Assembly (NCBI GenBank): GCA_965223095.1
Contig: OZ244979.1
Span: forward strand, 1,488,001 to 1,552,000
Reading direction: 5' to 3'
Length of the DNA: 64,000 bases
Origin: J054 sp965223095
Lineage (GTDB): Bacteria > Pseudomonadota > Gammaproteobacteria > Steroidobacterales > GCA-2729495
The notes under the pieces are model-generated. The model was not told the origin of the DNA and made no database searches. It saw only the letters and a program-made list of their open reading frames with translations. Positions 47,850 to 57,396 of this stretch are shown piece after piece. How positions within the stretch are numbered: the first letter of the stretch is position 1; each line of letters begins with the position of its first letter. The translations under genes and the position numbers were made by a program.

Positions 47850-48712
47850 GTCACCCCGTTCCACAAGTTTCCTTCGAGTTCTTTCCACCGGCTACCCCGG
47901 CCATGGAAGATGTTTTATGGCAATCGGTCAAACGGTTGGCTCCATTGGCGCCGCGCTTCGTGTCGGTCACCTACGGCGCCGATGGATCCACCCGTGACCG
48001 TACCCACAACATCGTTAGCCGCATTGCCCGTGAAACAAACCTGATCAGCGCACCGCATCTCACCTGCGTGGGTGCGCCGCGCGAATCGGTGCAAGACATT
48101 GCGCGGCAGTATTGGCAGCAAGGCGTGCGGCACATCGTCGCCTTGCGGGGTGATCCGCCAAAAGACAGCCAGGTCTACGAACCCCATCCGGGCGGTTATG
48201 AATACGCTTCGGATTTGGTCAAGGGCTTGCGTGATGTCGCCAACTTCGATATTTCCGTGGCGGCTTATCCCGAGGTTCATCCGGAAGCCCCCAGCGCCGA
48301 GGTTGATTTGGATAACCTCAAACGCAAGATCGACGCGGGTGCGACCCGCGCGATCACCCAGTTGTTTTTCGATGCCGATGTTTATTTGCGTTTTCGGGAT
48401 CGCTGCGCGGCGGCCGGTATCACCGTGCCCATTGTTCCCGGCATTTTGCCAATCAATAAGTTTTCACAGACCCTGCGCTTTGCCACCATGTGCGGCGCGA
48501 CAGTACCGGACTACTTGCATGAGCGCTTTGCAGGCTTGGACGATGATGATGAAACCAGGCGTTTAATTGCCGCCAATACGGCCATCGACCTCGTCACGCG
48601 CCTGCAGGCCCATGGCGTGCATGATTTCCACTTTTATACCCTTAATCGCGCCAAGCTGACCTATGCCATTTGCTATGCCTTGGGTATTCGTCCGGTGGAG
48701 AATGCTCAATGA
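47846..48712 (+). CDS. metF: Methylenetetrahydrofolate reductase
   Basis: 288 aa. (beta/alpha)8 FAD enzyme that makes methyl-THF for MetH. VSFEFFPPATPAMEDVLW carries the catalytic Glu; RHIVALRGDPP and AITQLFFDADVYLRF follow. Overlaps both neighbours by 4 bp (ATGA), so arsR-metF-metH is one translationally coupled operon. Confidence 0.96.
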   Translation: MSHPVPQVSFEFFPPATPAMEDVLWQSVKRLAPLAPRFVSVTYGADGSTRDRTHNIVSRIARETNLISAPHLTCVGAPRESVQDIARQYWQQGVRHIVALRGDPPKDSQVYEPHPGGYEYASDLVKGLRDVANFDISVAAYPEVHPEAPSAEVDLDNLKRKIDAGATRAITQLFFDADVYLRFRDRCAAAGITVPIVPGILPINKFSQTLRFATMCGATVPDYLHERFAGLDDDDETRRLIAANTAIDLVTRLQAHGVHDFHFYTLNRAKLTYAICYALGIRPVENAQ

Positions 48713-51700
48713 CCGGCCAGGCCGAACGATTCGCGCGCCTGCAGGCTTTGCTAGCCGAACGCATTTTGGTGCTCGATGGCGCCATGGGTACGATGATTCA
48801 AAACCGTGATTTGCAGGAAGCCGATTATCGCGGCGAGAGATTCGCCGACTCGCCCAGCGATCTAAAAGGCAATCATGATCTACTCACACTCACCCGGCCC
48901 GATGTCATTGCCGACATTCACCGCGCATTTCTGGATGCCGGTGCCGATGTCATTGAAACGAATACTTTCAACTCCAACGCACCATCCTTAAGCGATTATG
49001 GTTTAGAAGATTATGTCGGCGAATTAAATCTCGCGGCCGCCCGTTTAGCCCGGCAAGCGGCGGATGATTGTGCGGCGCGCAGCGGCCAAGCTCGTTTCGT
49101 TGCCGGCGTATTGGGGCCAACAAACCGCACGGCGTCCATATCGCCTGATGTCAACGATCCAGGCATGCGCAACATCAGCTTCGACGAACTGGTGGCAAGC
49201 TATGGCGATGCCGTAATAGCTCTGATGGCAGGTGGTGCGGATTTCATATTGGTTGAAACCATCTTCGATACCTTGAATGCCAAGGCCGCTCTCTATGCCA
49301 TCAGTCAGTTGCGCGAAGAGACGGGCGATCCCATTCCGGTGATGATCTCCGGGACCATCACCGATGCATCCGGACGGACTTTAACCGGTCAAACCACCGA
49401 GGCCTTCTGGAATTCGCTGCGCCATATCCAGCCCTTCATGGTGGGTTTGAATTGCGCCCTGGGGGCAGCGGATCTGCGCCCCTATATCGTAGAACTGGGC
49501 CGCGTCGCCGACACGCATATCAGCGTGCATCCCAATGCCGGCTTGCCCAATGAGTTCGGCGAGTACGACGACACGCCCGCCGACATGGCGGCGGTGTTAG
49601 GCGAGTTCGCCGCGGAAGGCTTGCTGAACATGGTGGGTGGCTGTTGCGGGACCACGCCGGCGCATATAGCAGCCATTGGTCAGGCTGCCACCGCGCAGGC
49701 ACCCCGTGCCGTGCCGGCACTAGCGCCCCAACTCCGGCTGTCGGGGCTGGAGCCCACGAATATTGGTGACGACTCACTGTTCGTCAACATCGGTGAACGC
49801 ACGAACGTCGCGGGCTCGGCGAAATTTCGGCGACTCATTACCGAGGGCGACTACGTTTCAGCTTTGCAGGTGGCTCGCCAGCAGGTTGAGGCCGGCGCAC
49901 AAATCATCGATGTCAACATGGATGAAGGCATGCTGGATTCCGTGGTTGCCATGGACCGCTTCCTGAAGTTGCTGGCCGGCGAGCCGGATATTTCCCGCGT
50001 GCCCATCATGGTGGATTCATCCCGTTGGGAGGTCATCGAAACGGGCCTGAAGTGCGTGCAAGGCAAAGCCGTGGTCAATTCCATCAGCCTGAAGGAAGGC
50101 GAAGCATCATTTTTGGCACAAGCGCGGGAAGCGCGCCGTCACGGCGCGGCCGTGGTGGTCATGGCTTTCGACAAAGCAGGCCAAGCCGATACAGTGCCGC
50201 GCCGCGTGGAAATTTGTGCCCGGTCTTACGAGCTATTGACTGAGCAAGTTGGTTTTCCGCCCGAAGACATCATTTTCGACCCCAATATATTCGCCGTTGC
50301 CACGGGTATAGAAGAGCACAACGATTATGGGCGCGCCTTTATTGAGGCCACGGCCGAAATTAAGCGGCGTTTTCCCTTAGCCCACATCAGTGGTGGTGTC
50401 AGCAATGTGTCTTTCTCTTTTCGCGGCAACAATTCCGTGCGCGAGGCCATGCATTCGGTGTTCCTATATCACGCCATTCAAGCTGGTCTGGGCATGGGCA
50501 TCGTCAATGCGGGTCAATTGGCCATCTATGAAGATATTCCGCGGCAACTTCGCGATGCGGTTGAAGATGTCATTCTCAATCGGCGCGACGATGCCACCGA
50601 GCGCTTGCTGGAAATCGCCGGTCGCTACCGAGATGACGAGGCCCAGGCGCAGCCGCCGGAGGAGGCCCAGTGGCGCAGCTGGCCCGTGGCAGAGCGCTTG
50701 TCTCACGCCTTGGTGAAAGGCATTGATGATTTCATCATCGAGGACACCGAAGCGGCGCGTCTTTCCGTGGAACAGCCCTTGGAAGTGATTGAAGGTTCCT
50801 TGATGACGGGGATGAATGTGGTGGGCGACTTGTTCGGCGCCGGCAAGATGTTTCTACCGCAGGTGGTGAAATCCGCGCGCGTGATGAAAAAAGCGGTGGC
50901 GCACCTGGTGCCGTTTATTGAAGCCTCCCAGGGCGATGATCCGCAAAAGATGGCCCGTATCGTCATGGCAACGGTGAAGGGCGATGTGCATGACATCGGT
51001 AAGAACATCGTGGGGGTCGTCCTCCAGTGCAACAATTTCGAAATCATTGACCTGGGCGTCATGGTGCCGGCGGAGCGCATATTGGAGGCAGCCGAGCGCG
51101 AACAGGCCGACATCATCGGTTTGTCGGGACTCATTACGCCGTCACTGGATGAGATGGTCCATGTGGCGCGAGAAATGCGCCGCCGGGGCATGACCCAGCC
51201 CCTATTGATCGGCGGGGCCACCACTTCGCCGGCGCATACGGCGGTAAAAATAGACCCGGAGTATTCGGGCGCGGTGGTCTACGTCAAAGACGCATCACGA
51301 TCCGTGGGCGTGGCGCAGAAACTCGTCAGTCCCGCAGATCGTGTCACTTATATCGAGACGGCCAAGCAAGACAACCAGCGTCGTCGCGAACGCCATGCCG
51401 ACAAATCGCGATTGAAGCCCCAGCTGAGCATCCACGCCGCCCGCGACAACCGCTTGCGGCCCGATTGGGCGCAAGTCGTCGCGCCGCCGAATTTCCAAGG
51501 CGTGCAAGCCATAGACTTGGCCTTGGATGAATTAGTCGACTACATCGATTGGATGCCTTTCTTCAATGCTTGGGAATTCGCCGGGCAGTTTCCCGCCATT
51601 CTTTCCGACGAGGTGGTGGGCGAGGCGGCGACGGCTTTATACAAAGACGCGCGCGGCATGCTGGACAAAATGATTGCCGAGCAATGGTTAACAGCCCGCG

Positions 51701-52404
51701 CCGTGATGGGTTTATTTCCGGCCGCGAGCATGGGTGACGATGTGCAACTCTACGCGGATGAAAAACGGCAAGTGGAGTTGGAGCGTCTGCACTTTTTACG
51801 GCAACAACGACAGCTTCCCGAGGGTAAGCCGAACCTGTGCCTGGCCGATTTCGTCGCGCCGGCCGATAGCGGTCAAAGTGACTATCTGGGCGCCTTTGCC
51901 GTCACGGCCGGCCTGGGTATCGACGCCCATGTCGCCCGATTCGAAGGCGCGCATGACGATTACAATGCTATCTTGCTCAAGGCCTTGGCGGATCGCCTAG
52001 CCGAGGCGGGCGCCGAATACCTGCATGTCCGGCTGCGGCGCGAATGGTGGGGCTACGCGGCCGACGAAGCCTTAGACTGCGATGCCTTGATCAAAGAACA
52101 GTATCGCGGTATTCGTCCAGCGCCAGGTTACCCGGCCTGTCCCGATCACACCGAGAAGGCGACTTTATGGCGTCTATTGGATGTGGAAGCAAATACCGGC
52201 ACGAGTCTGAGCGACTCCTTCGCCATGCTGCCCACCGCGTCGGTCAGCGGCTGGTATTTTGGCCATCCCCAGGCACGCTATTTCGCCGTGGGTAAGATCG
52301 GTCGCGACCAAGCCGAGGACTATGCGCGGCGCAAGAACATCAGCTTGTCCAGCGTTGAACGTTGGTTGGCATCTAATCTGGGTTACGAATCAGAAGCGGC
52401 GTAG
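48709..52404 (+). CDS. metH: Cobalamin-dependent methionine synthase
   Basis: 1231 aa from ATG 48709. Domains in order: homocysteine-binding barrel (VLDGAMGTMIQ; zinc Cys in LNCALG about 247 and GGCCGT about 310), pterin-binding (NIGERTNVAGSAKF), cap and B12 domain with DVHDIG (His about 760), then the SAM-reactivation domain to the end. Full length. The cell needs cobalamin for this step. Confidence 0.97.
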   Translation: MTGQAERFARLQALLAERILVLDGAMGTMIQNRDLQEADYRGERFADSPSDLKGNHDLLTLTRPDVIADIHRAFLDAGADVIETNTFNSNAPSLSDYGLEDYVGELNLAAARLARQAADDCAARSGQARFVAGVLGPTNRTASISPDVNDPGMRNISFDELVASYGDAVIALMAGGADFILVETIFDTLNAKAALYAISQLREETGDPIPVMISGTITDASGRTLTGQTTEAFWNSLRHIQPFMVGLNCALGAADLRPYIVELGRVADTHISVHPNAGLPNEFGEYDDTPADMAAVLGEFAAEGLLNMVGGCCGTTPAHIAAIGQAATAQAPRAVPALAPQLRLSGLEPTNIGDDSLFVNIGERTNVAGSAKFRRLITEGDYVSALQVARQQVEAGAQIIDVNMDEGMLDSVVAMDRFLKLLAGEPDISRVPIMVDSSRWEVIETGLKCVQGKAVVNSISLKEGEASFLAQAREARRHGAAVVVMAFDKAGQADTVPRRVEICARSYELLTEQVGFPPEDIIFDPNIFAVATGIEEHNDYGRAFIEATAEIKRRFPLAHISGGVSNVSFSFRGNNSVREAMHSVFLYHAIQAGLGMGIVNAGQLAIYEDIPRQLRDAVEDVILNRRDDATERLLEIAGRYRDDEAQAQPPEEAQWRSWPVAERLSHALVKGIDDFIIEDTEAARLSVEQPLEVIEGSLMTGMNVVGDLFGAGKMFLPQVVKSARVMKKAVAHLVPFIEASQGDDPQKMARIVMATVKGDVHDIGKNIVGVVLQCNNFEIIDLGVMVPAERILEAAEREQADIIGLSGLITPSLDEMVHVAREMRRRGMTQPLLIGGATTSPAHTAVKIDPEYSGAVVYVKDASRSVGVAQKLVSPADRVTYIETAKQDNQRRRERHADKSRLKPQLSIHAARDNRLRPDWAQVVAPPNFQGVQAIDLALDELVDYIDWMPFFNAWEFAGQFPAILSDEVVGEAATALYKDARGMLDKMIAEQWLTARAVMGLFPAASMGDDVQLYADEKRQVELERLHFLRQQRQLPEGKPNLCLADFVAPADSGQSDYLGAFAVTAGLGIDAHVARFEGAHDDYNAILLKALADRLAEAGAEYLHVRLRREWWGYAADEALDCDALIKEQYRGIRPAPGYPACPDHTEKATLWRLLDVEANTGTSLSDSFAMLPTASVSGWYFGHPQARYFAVGKIGRDQAEDYARRKNISLSSVERWLASNLGYESEAA

Positions 52405-52481
52405 ACCGCTGGTTTTTCCGGCACAATGAAACCGCGCAGTTTTTACCCGTCGTTGCCGGGTGGTGAAGGAGTCGATCAAGT

Positions 52482-53603
52482 ATGCAGTCAATGCTCAGTG
52501 CTATTTTTCGCGCCGCGGTGATCATCGGCCTGCTGTTGCAGGCCAATCTCGTCTTCAGCGGCGATTCGCAAGTTTCCGCTTTGCGACGCGTGAGCTTCCC
52601 CGTCGCCGACCCGCAACCGGCATTGATCTTCTACCGGGATTTACTGGGCTTTCGCGTGGCCTATGACAAAACGGTCACGGATCCCGAGCAACTCGGTTTG
52701 CTGGGCCCGGCTTTCACCCGCGCACGCGTCATACACCTTGAAGCACCTGGCTTGGGAGCTGTCGAGGGCGGTAGCATGAGCCTGGTCCAGGCGTGGACCG
52801 AGCAAGGCTTGCAGCAGCCCAAAGCCAGCGGCGGCGTTGCGCTGCTGTTTCGCATCGCCGATGTTCGGCATCTTTACAACAAGTTAGTGGCGGCCGAGGT
52901 ACCGGTGGTTTCCGCACCTGCGCAGTACGCCGAATCGAAAGGCGCGACGCAAGCCATAACCGTGCGTGACCCCCTGGGGAATCGGGTCAGTTTCGCGCAA
53001 ATTCCAGGTGATGCAACGGCCGGCGGTCTCCCGGTCTTGATGCGCTGGATGACCGGGGATTTTGACAACCGGCGTCAATTTGCGAACCAGGAACGCCGCG
53101 AACCCCAGGTGTTTTCACGACTCGGCTTACAACGACGGCAAGTGGCGGTTCCTGCCCTGGGTGATCACGTGATCTACGCACAAATGAATCATGACGCGGA
53201 TCCAGCCAAGATCTACCGGCAAAGTTTTGTCGTTTTCCACGTGGATGAGACCAGCGCTGTGATTCGTTCCGAGAATTGGTCCTTCGCAGATCCTCAAGGC
53301 CAGCAGAACATTCTGTCTAGACTCGATGACTTGAAGAAAATGTCGCGGGAGGACTTCAAGCGATCCTTGGCTGACAATTGTGTTGCCACCTGGGAAGCTC
53401 GCGGCGAAGAATTCTATACACAAATTTCGGCCCAGGACTGCGTGATTACCGGCCGCCGTACGGGCGAACCCTTAGGTATACAGGCCACCGAGTTCGTGGG
53501 CGCCGACGGCATACGCAATGAGGAATCTGGTTATAAGGCCGATGGCGTGATGACCTTTGGTTTGGCGCCCAATCAGTATTATGAGTTCGATCGAACTCGC
53601 TAA
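52482..53603 (+). CDS. Secreted VOC-domain plus CpcT/CpeT-like fusion protein
   Basis: 373 aa with signal peptide (AAVIIGLLLQANLVFSG). Residues 34-170 are a glyoxalase/VOC domain (LRRVSFPVADPQPALIFYRDLLGFRV ... VRDPLGNRVSF). Residues 180-373 match my memory of the CpcT/CpeT chromophore-lyase-like family: MTGDFDNRRQFANQE, DHVIYAQMNHDADPAKIYRQSFVVF, NCVATWEARGEEFYTQI, GYKADGVMTFGL. That family attaches bilins in cyanobacteria but also occurs elsewhere with unknown roles. The ATG at 52482 or the internal Met4 could start it. Confidence 0.75.
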   Translation: MQSMLSAIFRAAVIIGLLLQANLVFSGDSQVSALRRVSFPVADPQPALIFYRDLLGFRVAYDKTVTDPEQLGLLGPAFTRARVIHLEAPGLGAVEGGSMSLVQAWTEQGLQQPKASGGVALLFRIADVRHLYNKLVAAEVPVVSAPAQYAESKGATQAITVRDPLGNRVSFAQIPGDATAGGLPVLMRWMTGDFDNRRQFANQERREPQVFSRLGLQRRQVAVPALGDHVIYAQMNHDADPAKIYRQSFVVFHVDETSAVIRSENWSFADPQGQQNILSRLDDLKKMSREDFKRSLADNCVATWEARGEEFYTQISAQDCVITGRRTGEPLGIQATEFVGADGIRNEESGYKADGVMTFGLAPNQYYEFDRTR

Positions 53604-53701
53604 TTTAGCGACTTTCAGTTCACCGTTTCGCAATGAATCGCATGCGAAATTACAGTCGGCTGGCAATAAGACAATGATCCGGGCGTGCGTAAGTAGGACC
53701 G

Positions 53702-55498
53702 TTACACGGTGTATCCGTAGTCGTCAATGAAGCGCTTAACGAGAGGGATGAATGGCTCAATCTCTGATCGATAAGATACCCAGCGATTGCTCGATGAAGT
53801 GTATATCTCCCTAGTGACTTGACCGCTCGAGGGTGTATCGATAATTCGGTTCTTATTAAATTCGTAGAACCGCAGAAAGTCGTCGTTTTCTTTGTACGCT
53901 AAGGCTCGGAATATTTTGCGTCCCTCAGACTCAAAGTCGCTGACAAGCGATTCGTACTTCACTGTGTGTATGTCCAGTTCTAATTCCGCGCGGAATCTCT
54001 CAAACAGACCCATCACTGCTGCGTATCTCTCGAAGCAACGACGAAGCTCGGTGAAATGTATCATTTCCTCATTGAGCGCAAAGGGCTGTTGATAACAGCT
54101 AATACAGACGTCTAAAGGGTGCCGAAGGGAAAGAATGAACTTCGCTCTCGGAAACAAAGTGCTGATCAAAGGAATGTGAATAATATTCAGCGGTAACTTG
54201 TCGATGACAATATCGAAATCTTGATCTTCCGGTAGGTATCTTCGGTTCTGACTGAAATATGCTTTGCGCATTCTAATTATGTCTTCGCTAGACGCAGACG
54301 ATAGTCCTTGTGGATAATGCCGCCCGGTCTTTCGCAATCTGCCAATCGCGAAACCCACGCCATTCTTCTCGCTTAGCGTTGCGATACCCGGTTGGCTAAC
54401 GAGCACGGTGTCGAGCAGCGTCGTCCCCGACCTGGGGAACCCAACCATAAACACGGGTTCGTAGGGTAAATCCTCATTCACGGTAACCTGTCGTAGTTTC
54501 GTTAAATCTAGCGCCAGATAAGCGGGTACATAGTCGTGATCACGACTCTCGTTATATAAAGAGCGGGACAAAGTATTCATTGCCGCAAAACTGCGTTGTG
54601 CCTCTTGGTGCCGACCCAGCGCCCGCAATGACTGTCCTCGGAAGGCATGCAGACGAACGGTTTCGACTCCGGCGCCCTGCTCTCGAATAAATGATTCGGT
54701 TAGCAGCATCAGGGCCTGCTCATGACGATCTGCCAAACAATGGATTTCCGCTTGCAGCCTACTGATGGGAAGGTCTGTGCCCTGCTGATACGAAATTTCA
54801 TCAAGGATCGTTTGGGCTTCCGCCAACATCCCGAACTTTATCAGCCAACTTAGAAGGCCCTTAGGATTATTATTCGAAACGGCCCTTTTGTTACGAAGCA
54901 AAGCCGTTAACAAGGTTTTGCCACTGTCTTTCTCATCGAGTGCGTAATAGGCGCTCAGCAACCATTCAATGACCTGCGGTTCCATCGTGTGTCTCTCGAA
55001 GTCATTGGCATGGCGGACGAGTTCCCGAAAGTTTTGATTGGCGAGGCATACTGCACAAAGTTTTCGGCGAATATGTTCCTGAGCCTTGCCCGTGCATAGT
55101 GCGAGCGATGCCTCCAGGTATTTTCTTATCCGGTCGAGCACCTCCCTGGTGCGATTACCGGAGAGGTAGAGTAAATCGGCCACACGGCTGAGAATTGCGG
55201 CTCGCTCGTTTGCGTCTTCGGCAAAGTCAAGATGAGAATCATAGGCGTCGGCTGCCCCAAGATAATTCTTCTGCGACTCTAAAGCCCTGCCGAGTAAAAG
55301 GGTGCTGCGCCTGGTATATCCCGCGTGAGATTCGTGCAACTTGCGCAGGATTGTCTCAGCTTGTTGAAACTGTTGTTTGGCGAATGCCTCAGCTGCTTGA
55401 GCAAGTTGTGTTTCGGCAAAGGTATCTGCTGCTGGTTCTGAACCGTTTGGGCTGCGCATCCAGGGATTATGCGATAAATAATCGGTGATTCGGTTCAT
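53702..55498 (-). CDS. TPR-containing sulfotransferase-family protein
   Basis: 598 aa. The N-terminal 300 residues are TPR-like helices (AEAFAKQQFQQAETILRKLHES and similar). The C-terminal half is a sulfotransferase domain with the PAPS 5'-phosphosulfate loop PVFMVGFPRSGTTLLDTVL and the 3'-phosphate site FILSLRHPLDVCISCYQQPF. Acceptor unknown; such TPR-sulfotransferases resemble tyrosylprotein sulfotransferases. Single gene, minus strand. Confidence 0.9.
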   Translation of the reverse strand: MNRITDYLSHNPWMRSPNGSEPAADTFAETQLAQAAEAFAKQQFQQAETILRKLHESHAGYTRRSTLLLGRALESQKNYLGAADAYDSHLDFAEDANERAAILSRVADLLYLSGNRTREVLDRIRKYLEASLALCTGKAQEHIRRKLCAVCLANQNFRELVRHANDFERHTMEPQVIEWLLSAYYALDEKDSGKTLLTALLRNKRAVSNNNPKGLLSWLIKFGMLAEAQTILDEISYQQGTDLPISRLQAEIHCLADRHEQALMLLTESFIREQGAGVETVRLHAFRGQSLRALGRHQEAQRSFAAMNTLSRSLYNESRDHDYVPAYLALDLTKLRQVTVNEDLPYEPVFMVGFPRSGTTLLDTVLVSQPGIATLSEKNGVGFAIGRLRKTGRHYPQGLSSASSEDIIRMRKAYFSQNRRYLPEDQDFDIVIDKLPLNIIHIPLISTLFPRAKFILSLRHPLDVCISCYQQPFALNEEMIHFTELRRCFERYAAVMGLFERFRAELELDIHTVKYESLVSDFESEGRKIFRALAYKENDDFLRFYEFNKNRIIDTPSSGQVTREIYTSSSNRWVSYRSEIEPFIPLVKRFIDDYGYTV

Positions 55499-55533
55499 AT
55501 TTTACCAAGGCGCCGATGCCCGCTTTGGGTCGC

Positions 55534-55593
55534 TTGCTTGCGCTCGCCCGGGGGGTTAGGAACACACTCGGTACCGTGAGGCCCGCCTTCGGT
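55534..55593 (+). mobile_element. Relic of an IS110/IS1111-type left end
   Basis: TTGCTTGCGCT (55534-55544) repeats the attC flank beside the IS insertion point. GGTA-N2-GTGAGGCCC-N-CCTTC-N-G (55570-55592) repeats the IS left-end block at 9485-9507, 20 of 24 positions. The spacing between the two parts is 32 bp here and 33 bp in the IS. The rest of the element is missing. It lies between the sulfotransferase and moeB-like genes. Confidence 0.45.
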
Positions 55594-55653
55594 AACATCG
55601 CCGCACGGCATTCTGCCTGTAGGCGAATCATGATCGGCTGGCGCTTTGGTGCG

Positions 55654-56403
55654 TTAAGCCTTGCTGCCGCAGACTGGGCAATCTGGGCGTGGTCCGATTT
55701 TTATACTGCGCGAACTGCCCGCCAGACCGTCGTATATCCACAGATGATTGTTGAGTTTGGAATCTAGCCCCAAAATTAGCTTGATGGCCTCGGTAGCCAT
55801 CATACAGCCGATAGTCCCCGCAACCGGACCCAAGATACCTTGGCCGGCGCAGTTCTCCAGCGTTTCATCCGCGTCGCTATACAGACATTGATAACAGGGT
55901 CCACCGCCCAGGTCATGGCGGAACACGGCTAACTGACCTTCAAAGCGGATCGCCGCGCCACTAACCAGCGGGGTATGGGTTTGGGCGCAGGCCGCGTTGA
56001 TGGCGGTGCGCGTTGCAAAGTTATCACTGCAATCCAAGGCTAGGTCGCAGGCCGCCAGGGTTTCGCCGAGGCTTACCGAATCTAGGCGAGTGTTGAGGGT
56101 GGAGAGTTTCACGCCGGGTGCAAATTGGGCTAGCCGTGTTTTCGCCGCCTCGGCCTTATAAACGCCGATATCCTCGGGCTGAAACAGAATCTGTCTTGGC
56201 AAGTTGCTGGCATCCACGCGATCGAAGTCGTTGAGTAACAAATATCCAGTGCCCGCGTTGGCCAAGTACAAGGATGCGGGAGCGCCCAGTCCGCCGAGGC
56301 CGACAATTAAGACTTTGCTTTCTGCCAGTCGTGTTTGTCCCGCCGCGCCGATTTGCGGTAAGGCGAGCTGGCGGCTGTAGCGCAGCGGGTCTGGATCACT
56401 CAA
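55654..56403 (-). CDS. moeB: MoeB/ThiF-family adenylyltransferase
   Basis: 249 aa. ATP-binding VLIVGLGGLGAPASLYLANAG, the RYSRQLALPQIG start, DLALDCSDNFATR, and two zinc pairs (CYQC and C-terminal CPVCGS). It activates the C-terminal Gly of MoaD or ThiS. Overlaps prmC by 8 bp. The context does not tell MoeB from ThiF. Confidence 0.9.
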   Translation of the reverse strand: MSDPDPLRYSRQLALPQIGAAGQTRLAESKVLIVGLGGLGAPASLYLANAGTGYLLLNDFDRVDASNLPRQILFQPEDIGVYKAEAAKTRLAQFAPGVKLSTLNTRLDSVSLGETLAACDLALDCSDNFATRTAINAACAQTHTPLVSGAAIRFEGQLAVFRHDLGGGPCYQCLYSDADETLENCAGQGILGPVAGTIGCMMATEAIKLILGLDSKLNNHLWIYDGLAGSSRSIKIGPRPDCPVCGSKA

Positions 56404-57280
56404 GGCCGGCGTCGTCCTCTGGCCTTTGGCCTTCGGTGACGCGAGGCCGGCCGGGTAGATCTCGGTAGGTCACGATAGCGGTAAAGCCGGCTTCTTGAAA
56501 GAGTCGTACCACCGCCGGACCTTGCCGGAAACCATGTTCCACCATCAGCCAAGCGCCGGGCTTTAGGTGTTTTGGGGCTTGCGCAATTATCTTCCTGAGC
56601 GCCATGAGTCCATCTTTACCGGCCCGCAGGGCTAGGCTGGGTTCATAGCCGAGTTCATACTTGCGCAGCATCCATTCTTGGTCAGCGACGTAGGGTGGGT
56701 TGCTCACCACCAGATCAAATTGCTGATCACTCACCGGCCCGAACCAGTCACCAAATCGAAAGTCGATGCGGCCGAGTCGGTAGCTACGTGCGTTGTACTC
56801 GGCGACGGCCAGGGCTGCTTCACTGAAATCGGTGGCGACGATACTGGCCGACTTACGCTCCTTGGCTAAGGCCAGGGCGATGGCGCCGGTACCCGTGCCG
56901 AGATCCAAGATCGTATGCGACTCATCTTCAGGCAGTTTCTTCAGCGCGCATTCAACGAGTAGCTCAGTTTCCGGTCGTGGTATTAGCGTGTCTTTGGTGA
57001 CGCTCAGTTTCATGGACCAAAATTCGCGCGAGCCAAGGATTTGTGCCACCGGACGGCCAGAGCGGCGTTCCTTCAAGAGTCCTAAAAATCGTTCCGCAAC
57101 TTGCGTGCGCACCAAGATATCCGAGTCGCTGATCAAGCGCGGGCGCTTCCAGCCCAGACAGTGGGCCAGCATCAATTCTGCATCCAGGCGCGCGGAGGTG
57201 CTGCTGCCTTTAAGCATCTGGGTACTTTTGCGCAACAAATCCGCTACGCTCAATTCGCCGCTGGCTAGATCTGCGTCCAT
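56396..57280 (-). CDS. prmC: Release-factor glutamine methyltransferase
   Basis: 294 aa from ATG 57280. SAM motif ILDLGTGTGAIALALA and catalytic VVSNPPYVAD; N-terminal PRPETELLVE. It methylates the GGQ Gln of RF1/RF2. prfA, its usual neighbour, is not here; a moeB-like gene follows, as in E. coli-related orders with hesA/moeB. The frame upstream of 57280 is non-conserved. Confidence 0.94.
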   Translation of the reverse strand: MDADLASGELSVADLLRKSTQMLKGSSTSARLDAELMLAHCLGWKRPRLISDSDILVRTQVAERFLGLLKERRSGRPVAQILGSREFWSMKLSVTKDTLIPRPETELLVECALKKLPEDESHTILDLGTGTGAIALALAKERKSASIVATDFSEAALAVAEYNARSYRLGRIDFRFGDWFGPVSDQQFDLVVSNPPYVADQEWMLRKYELGYEPSLALRAGKDGLMALRKIIAQAPKHLKPGAWLMVEHGFRQGPAVVRLFQEAGFTAIVTYRDLPGRPRVTEGQRPEDDAGLE

Positions 57281-57396
57281 GCCTATTCGTGTGTTAGCCT
57301 GCAAAAATCCATCGTCCCTTTTACCACAGCCTGGGGCCGACAAAGTTGATCTATTCGTCAATAGACGAAACTCCATTGCATGCTTAGGCAACATCC

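Noticed and set aside
55516..55767. 83-codon plus-strand ORF overlapping moeB
   Set aside because: It is antisense to the conserved moeB C-terminus and covers the IS left-end relic.
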